Below the pieces are notes generated by a model. That model ran no database searches. It was not told where the DNA came from and saw only the letters and a list, made by a program, of their open reading frames with translations. From Desulfobacterales bacterium (GTDB lineage: Bacteria > Desulfobacterota > Desulfobacteria > Desulfobacterales > UBA2174_A), in assembly GCA_025454075.1 (NCBI GenBank), contig JALOPD010000188.1:1-12277 (forward strand): a stretch of 12,277 nucleotides of DNA. The letters are read 5' to 3'. How positions within the stretch are numbered: position 1 is the first letter of the stretch; each line of letters opens with the position of its first letter. This document shows positions 8,561 to 12,277 of this stretch, one piece after another. The translations under genes and the position numbers were made by a program.

Positions 8561-9667
8561 TCAACCTTGGATCCCGACGACATACCCCTCGATCATCACG
8601 TCGTCCCCGAAACGCAGCGTCCGGATCCGCTCCAGCCGGATGGCGTCCTTGATCCGCTCCGCACCGCCGCCCCGGCAAACAGGGACGCCGTCGTCTCCGC
8701 CCAGAATCAACGGTGCGTAGAAAAAGCACACTTTGTCGACGATGCCGGCCTTGAAAGCCGAGGCCAGCACCCGGCTGCCGCCCTCGACCAGGATGCTGGC
8801 GACACCCATCGAGCCCAGCCGGGCGGCCAACGCCGCCATGTCGACCCGTCCCTCCCGGGTCTCCACCTCGATCACCTGCACCCCCTTGCGGGCGATGCGG
8901 CGTTTGGCGTCATCGGGCGCGCCGCGCCCGGCAACCACCAGCGTGTCGGCCGGGGAGGCGTGGTTCAACACCCGGGCGGTCGGGGCGATCCGCAGCTGCG
9001 TGTCCAGAATGACGCGGATCGGGTCCTTGGGCCGGCGGCGGACGATTCGTGCCGTCAGGAGAGGGTCGTCGGCGGCGACGGTCCCGGCGCCCACCAGGAC
9101 GGCATCCACGGCGCAGCGCAGCTCGTGCACGAACGCCCGGGCGGACTCGCCGGTGATCCATTTGGAATCCCCGGTCCGGGTGGCGATCCGGCCGTCCAGG
9201 GTGGCGGCGCACTTGGCGATCACAAAGGGCCGGCCGGTGCAGGCGTGTTTGACGAAGGCCTCGTTGAGCTGCCGGGCCTCCTCCGCGCACACCCCGAGCG
9301 TGGTGTCGATCCCTCTGGCTTTCAGGAATTCCGCGCCGCCGCCCACCACCCGCGGGTTGGGGTCCTGCATGCCGATAACGACGCGCCGGATGCCGGCCTC
9401 GATGATCTTGAGCGTGCAGGGCGGGGTCCGCCCGGTGTGGTTGCAGGGCTCGAGGGTCACGTAAAGCGTCGCGCCGCGCGACTGTGCACCCGCCGCATCG
9501 ATGGCAACCACTTCGGCGTGGGGCCCGCCCGCGAACTCGTGAAAGCCGCGGCCGACCACCTCCCCATCCCGGACCACGAGGGCCCCCACCATCGGGTTGG
9601 GGGATGTGGTGCCCCGTCCTTGAGCGGCCAGCTCCAGCGCCGCCCGCATGAAACGCTCGTCGTTCAA
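8561..9667 (-). CDS. ribD: Bifunctional diaminohydroxyphosphoribosylaminopyrimidine deaminase / 5-amino-6-(5-phosphoribosylamino)uracil reductase
   Basis: Carries out the second and third steps after GTP cyclohydrolase II: deamination of the pyrimidine and NADPH-dependent reduction of the ribose. The 368 residues have an N-terminal cytidine-deaminase-like domain (1 to about 145) with H50-A-E52 and PCNHTGRTPPC (C75, C84) as zinc ligands and proton shuttle. The C-terminal DHFR-like reductase domain (about 146-368) has RPFVIAKCAATLDGRIAT, WITGE and ILVEGGSRVLASAF. The start is TTG at 9667, giving MNDERFM, which matches family N-termini; the next ATG (9649) would cut six residues. GGAAAGG lies upstream but about 14 bases away. 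It begins 24 bp after the nrdR stop and heads the riboflavin part of the operon. Confidence 0.96.
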   Translation of the reverse strand: MNDERFMRAALELAAQGRGTTSPNPMVGALVVRDGEVVGRGFHEFAGGPHAEVVAIDAAGAQSRGATLYVTLEPCNHTGRTPPCTLKIIEAGIRRVVIGMQDPNPRVVGGGAEFLKARGIDTTLGVCAEEARQLNEAFVKHACTGRPFVIAKCAATLDGRIATRTGDSKWITGESARAFVHELRCAVDAVLVGAGTVAADDPLLTARIVRRRPKDPIRVILDTQLRIAPTARVLNHASPADTLVVAGRGAPDDAKRRIARKGVQVIEVETREGRVDMAALAARLGSMGVASILVEGGSRVLASAFKAGIVDKVCFFYAPLILGGDDGVPVCRGGGAERIKDAIRLERIRTLRFGDDVMIEGYVVGIQG

Positions 9668-9691
9668 TGGTTTTTCGAAAACCTTTCCGGT

Positions 9692-10183
9692 TCAGGCCGG
9701 CTCCGCCGCCTTGTCCGCCTTTTCGGCCTTCTGGGCGCTCAGAAGCTTTTTCAGCTCCGCCACGAAATCGTTCACGTCCTTGAATTCGCGGTAGACCGAG
9801 GCGAACCGAACGTAGGCCACGTCGTCCAGCTCATGGAGCTTCGCCATGATCTTCTCGCCGATGGCGGTCGACGGGATCTCCTTTTCTTCGGACTCCCGCA
9901 GGTCGCGCTCCATCTCGTCGATGAACTCCTCGATGGTGTTCATGCTGATGTTGCGCTTTTCACAGGCCTTGAGCATCCCCGACCGGACTTTGTCCCGGCT
10001 GAAGAGCTCGCGCCCGCCGTCCTTCTTGATGATCATGATCGGGATCTCTTCGATGTGCTCGTAGGTGGTGAAACGCCGGTTGCAGGTCAGGCATTCCCGG
10101 CGCCGGCGGATGACGCTGGCATCTTTGCTCAACCTGGAGTCGATCACCTTGTTTTCAATCTCGCTGCAGAACGGACACTTCAT
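9692..10183 (-). CDS. nrdR: Transcriptional repressor NrdR of ribonucleotide reductase genes
   Basis: NrdR senses ATP/dATP through an ATP-cone domain and represses nrd operons by binding NrdR boxes. The 163-residue protein has the N-terminal zinc ribbon (C3, C6, C31, C34) with VIDSRLSKDASVIRRRREC, followed by the ATP-cone from about residue 49 (IMIIKKDGGRELFSRDKVRSG) to about 139 (YVRFASVYREFKDVNDF). The last 20 residues are an Ala/Lys-rich tail. The start at 10183 has GGGAGGG and GAGGG upstream. The gene lies between dCMP deaminase and ribD, a common bacterial pairing of nucleotide and riboflavin genes. No NrdR box was recognised in the gaps near it. Confidence 0.97.
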   Translation of the reverse strand: MKCPFCSEIENKVIDSRLSKDASVIRRRRECLTCNRRFTTYEHIEEIPIMIIKKDGGRELFSRDKVRSGMLKACEKRNISMNTIEEFIDEMERDLRESEEKEIPSTAIGEKIMAKLHELDDVAYVRFASVYREFKDVNDFVAELKKLLSAQKAEKADKAAEPA

Positions 10184-10323
10184 CCCTCACGCCCTCCCCA
10201 TTCGTAATCCCGTCGCCCTCATGGACTCACCGGCCTGTTCGCCCAGCGTTTCATCGATGATGTTGGGACTCGACATACTGGATTGCCTGAACAATATAAC
10301 GGTTGACCGCTTGCATGGAGCGC

Positions 10324-10803
10324 TCAGCCCTGAGTGCTCGGCGCTTCCGTGCCGCTGATCTGAATCATCCCGATCCCCGCCTCGGCAAGCATGTCCCGCG
10401 CCAGTTCATCCGCATAGTCGGACCGATAGTAGATCATCGTGATGCCGGCGTTGATCAGCATCTTCGCGCATATGGAGCAGGGCTGGGTCGTGCAGTAAAG
10501 GCTGGCGCCTTTCACCGAAACCCCGTGGTAGGCCGCCTGGATGATGGCGTTCTGCTCGGCGTGAATGCCGCGGCACAATTCGTGGCGCATGCCGGACTGC
10601 ACGTTGAGCTTCTCGCGCAGGCAGCCCACTTCGGCGCAGTGGCGAATGCCGGAAGGCGCGCCGTTGTAGCCGGTGGACAGGATGCGCTTGTCCTTGACGA
10701 TCACCGCCCCGACCGCCCGCCGGGTGCACGTCGTGCGCTTGGCGACCAGGATGGTGATGTCCATGAAATAGGTTTCCCAACTGGGGCGTTGAGTCGTGAT
10801 CAT
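10324..10803 (-). CDS. comEB: dCMP deaminase (ComEB-like cytidine/deoxycytidylate deaminase family)
   Basis: Deaminates dCMP to dUMP, feeding thymidylate synthesis. The 159-residue product holds the zinc centre H81-A-E83 and P108-C109-S-I-C112. It has the family start [21 protein letters not shown], the TGYNGAPSG loop, and the characteristic insert with C56, C61 and C77 ([10 protein letters not shown] ... HELCRG) that can bind a second zinc. Length is typical. The ATG at 10803 leaves the usual short N-terminus; no clear ribosome site precedes it. It stands 140 bp before nrdR and 354 bp after fabF, beyond a strong terminator, so it probably heads its own transcription unit with nrdR and rib genes downstream. 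The substrate dCMP is assigned from family resemblance. Confidence 0.93.
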   Translation of the reverse strand: MITTQRPSWETYFMDITILVAKRTTCTRRAVGAVIVKDKRILSTGYNGAPSGIRHCAEVGCLREKLNVQSGMRHELCRGIHAEQNAIIQAAYHGVSVKGASLYCTTQPCSICAKMLINAGITMIYYRSDYADELARDMLAEAGIGMIQISGTEAPSTQG

Positions 10804-10884
10804 TGGAATCGAGAATCAGGATCCATTTATTTGTGGACACTCAGGGCGACAAACGCCTAACAATTTGAAAATACAGCTACCTAT

Positions 10885-10911
10885 AGTATAGTGATGGGCG
10901 TGCAACCGCAA
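10885..10911 (-). promoter_or_regulatory. Possible sigma-70 promoter for the dCMP deaminase-nrdR-rib unit
   Basis: On the minus strand TTGCGG (10911-10906) and TATACT (10890-10885) are 15 bp apart, a short but usable spacing. The site lies between the fabF terminator and the dCMP deaminase start, where a promoter is needed. The surrounding CTATAGTATAG is nearly palindromic, and the plus strand also offers TTGAAA (10865-10870) and TATAGT 16 bp later with no gene clearly downstream. Assignment by eye only. Confidence 0.35.
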
Positions 10912-10946
10912 GAGAAAAGTTGCCGAAGATCTCTCCGGTCGCAGAC

Positions 10947-10997
10947 AAAAAGAGCACGGCTCGCAGGGCGGCTTTGCCAGCCCTCGACGCCGTGCTC
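10947..10997 (-). terminator. Intrinsic terminator downstream of fabF
   Basis: On the minus strand GAGCACGG (10997-10990) pairs with CCGTGCTC (10959-10952). An inner helix (AGGGCTGGC with GCCGCCCT, 10984-10965, one bulge) caps it, and TTTTT follows at 10951-10947. This is a long, GC-rich stem with a T-tract, the standard intrinsic terminator form, about 160 bp after the fabF stop. Confidence 0.85.
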
Positions 10998-11030
10998 TCC
11001 AGCGCTTCCGATGAATTATCTATTTTCTCC

Positions 11031-11078
11031 GGAAGCGGTATGTTGCCGCGACGATGGTCGCGGCAGAAAGCCGCTTCC
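11031..11078 (-). other. Two-tier hairpin in the fabF 3' region
   Basis: Outer arms GGAAGCGG and CCGCTTCC (11031-11038, 11071-11078) and inner arms GCCGCGAC and GTCGCGGC (11045-11052, 11057-11064, loop of four) form a nearly symmetric stem with a 6 x 6 internal loop. No T-tract follows on either strand, so it is not itself a terminator. The outer arm at 11031-11038 can alternatively pair with CGCTTCC at 11003-11009. It could stabilise the fabF message 3' end. The rest of the 354-bp gap holds only the terminator and candidate promoter listed separately. Confidence 0.65.
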
Positions 11079-11157
11079 ACAGGGACCACCGTTCGTTCTC
11101 AAGCGGCGTTGGCGCAACGCGCCGCAACCGGCGGCCCGACAGGCTTGAACCGGCCGG

Positions 11158-12277
11158 CTATCCCTTGTACTTGCCGAACAGCAGCGTCGCGTTGGTCCCG
11201 CCGAACCCGAAGGAGTTGGACATGGCAAAGTTCACCGTGGCTTTGCGGGCCGTGTTCGGCACGTAGTCCAGGTCCAGTTCCTCGGCCGGGTGCTCGTAGT
11301 TGATGGTGGGCGGCATGATGTCGTCGTGGACGGCCATGGCGGAGAACACGGCTTCGATGCCGCCCGAGCCCCCCAACAGATGGCCCGTCATGGATTTGGA
11401 AGAGCTGACGGCCACCTTGTGGGCGTGCTCCTTGAACACCGCTTTGATGGCGCGCGTCTCGTAAAGGTCGTTCAACTCGGTGGACGTTCCGTGGGCGTTG
11501 ATGTAGTCCACCTGGTCGCAGCGGATGCCGGCGTCGTCGAGCGCCATCTGCATGCAGCGGGAGGCGCCGTTGCCGTCCGGCGGCGGCGAGGTCATGTGGT
11601 AGCCGTCTCCGGTGAGCCCGTAGCCGACCATTTCGGCGTAGATCCGGGCATGGCGCCGGCGGGCGTGCTCGAGCTCCTCCAGGATGAGGATGCCCGCCCC
11701 TTCCCCCGGCACGAACCCGTCGCGGTCGCGGTCGAACGGCCGCGAGGCCCTCTCCGGCTCGGCGTTGCGCGTGGACAGGGCCTTCATGGCATTGAACCCC
11801 GCCACGCAGGAGGGGGAGATGACGGCTTCGGTCCCGCCGGTGATCATGGCGTCGGCGCGTCCCTCCTGGATGACCTTGAACGAATCCCCCACCGCGTGGG
11901 CGCCCGCCGCGCAAGCGGTCGCCAGCGACAGGTTGGGGCCCCTGGCCCCGAAGAGGATCGATATCATCCCCGGCGCCATGTTGCCGATCATCATGGGGAT
12001 GAAAAACGGACTCACGCGCTTGGGCCCGTTCTGGTGGATGGTCAGGACCGTGTCCTCCATGAACCGCAATCCTCCGAGCCCGCAGCCCGTGATCACCCCC
12101 ACCCGGTCGCCGTTTTCGGGGGTGATGGCGATCCCGGCGTCATCCACCGCCATGCGCGCGGCGGCAATGGCATAGGAGATGAAAAGCTCGAAGCGCTTGG
12201 CCTCTTTCTTGCTCATCCAGTCTTCGGCCTTGAATCCTTTGACTTCACCGGCGATCTGGGTCTCGTAGGGCGTCGGA
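11158..12277 (-). CDS. fabF: Beta-ketoacyl-[acyl-carrier-protein] synthase II, C-terminal part (cut by window edge)
   Basis: Condenses malonyl-ACP with acyl-ACP in each elongation round of type II fatty acid synthesis. The frame is open to the window end; the first visible residues PTPYETQIAGEVKGF match the region about 50 residues into FabF, so the N-terminus lies beyond 12277. The catalytic triad is present: Cys in LATACAAGAH (codon 11911-11913), His in INAHGTST (11491-11493) and His in KSMTGHLLG (11380-11382). The end NSFGFGGTNATLLF is typical. KAS II (FabF) is favoured over KAS I (FabB) by overall resemblance and usual neighbours; acpP would be expected just beyond the window. Transcription ends at the terminator near 10950. 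Confidence 0.94.
   Translation of the reverse strand, partial: PTPYETQIAGEVKGFKAEDWMSKKEAKRFELFISYAIAAARMAVDDAGIAITPENGDRVGVITGCGLGGLRFMEDTVLTIHQNGPKRVSPFFIPMMIGNMAPGMISILFGARGPNLSLATACAAGAHAVGDSFKVIQEGRADAMITGGTEAVISPSCVAGFNAMKALSTRNAEPERASRPFDRDRDGFVPGEGAGILILEELEHARRRHARIYAEMVGYGLTGDGYHMTSPPPDGNGASRCMQMALDDAGIRCDQVDYINAHGTSTELNDLYETRAIKAVFKEHAHKVAVSSSKSMTGHLLGGSGGIEAVFSAMAVHDDIMPPTINYEHPAEELDLDYVPNTARKATVNFAMSNSFGFGGTNATLLFGKYKG

Noticed and set aside
8501..10207. A 568-codon open frame on the plus strand across ribD and nrdR
   Set aside because: It runs antisense over two clearly functional genes with canonical motifs and has His/Pro/Gly-rich shadow composition.
10877..11148. Short ORFs on both strands in the fabF-dCMP deaminase gap (about 70-85 codons)
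   Set aside because: They cross the terminator and hairpin and have no recognisable domain or ribosome site.

Overview
This window looks like ordinary chromosomal core from a GC-rich anaerobic bacterium of the Desulfobacterota, probably a Desulfosarcina/Desulfococcus-like sulfate reducer. That placement is inference from gene order (fabF, dCMP deaminase, nrdR, ribD, ribE, ribBA, ribH, nusB on one strand; ispG followed by proS) and from the archaeal/eukaryotic-type prolyl-tRNA synthetase. It does not rest on a marker-gene search.

Layout, left to right. Positions 1-2070 hold, on the minus strand, the start of proS (cut by the window edge), then ispG, with a candidate 34-codon leader ORF just before ispG. 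Positions 2281-4206 are a plus-strand island: a 146-residue protein built of two copies of a CQLG-ended, helix-turn-helix-like module, then an MltF-type lytic transglycosylase. A perfect 24-bp palindrome closes this island. Positions 4244-12277 are again all minus strand. Transcription runs from fabF (partial, window edge) through a strong intrinsic terminator, then dCMP deaminase, nrdR, ribD, ribE, ribBA, ribH, nusB and a metallo-beta-lactamase-fold hydrolase.

The genes divide into riboflavin biosynthesis (RibD, RibE, RibBA, RibH), nucleotide supply and its control (dCMP deaminase, NrdR), fatty acid elongation (FabF), isoprenoid synthesis (IspG), translation (ProS), rRNA transcription antitermination (NusB) and cell-wall turnover (MltF-like). 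No FMN riboswitch, tRNA, rRNA, CRISPR array, transposase or defence system was seen.

The most notable observation is that ribH is broken: about 34 codons are missing from its middle and the reading frame shifts, so lumazine synthase cannot be made as the sequence stands. Just upstream, between ribBA and ribH, lies a roughly 317-bp dyad-symmetric element with a 15-bp outer and a perfect 37-bp GC-rich inner inverted repeat. Pieces of the same repeat family recur upstream of ispG and upstream of ribE, and a separate 29-bp inverted repeat sits between ribE and ribBA. The intergenic gaps of this otherwise conserved operon therefore seem to have collected dispersed repeats. I found no convincing new biological system; the repeat family, the duplicated CQLG protein, the odd acidic loop of RibBA and the long basic tail of NusB are the points worth following up.
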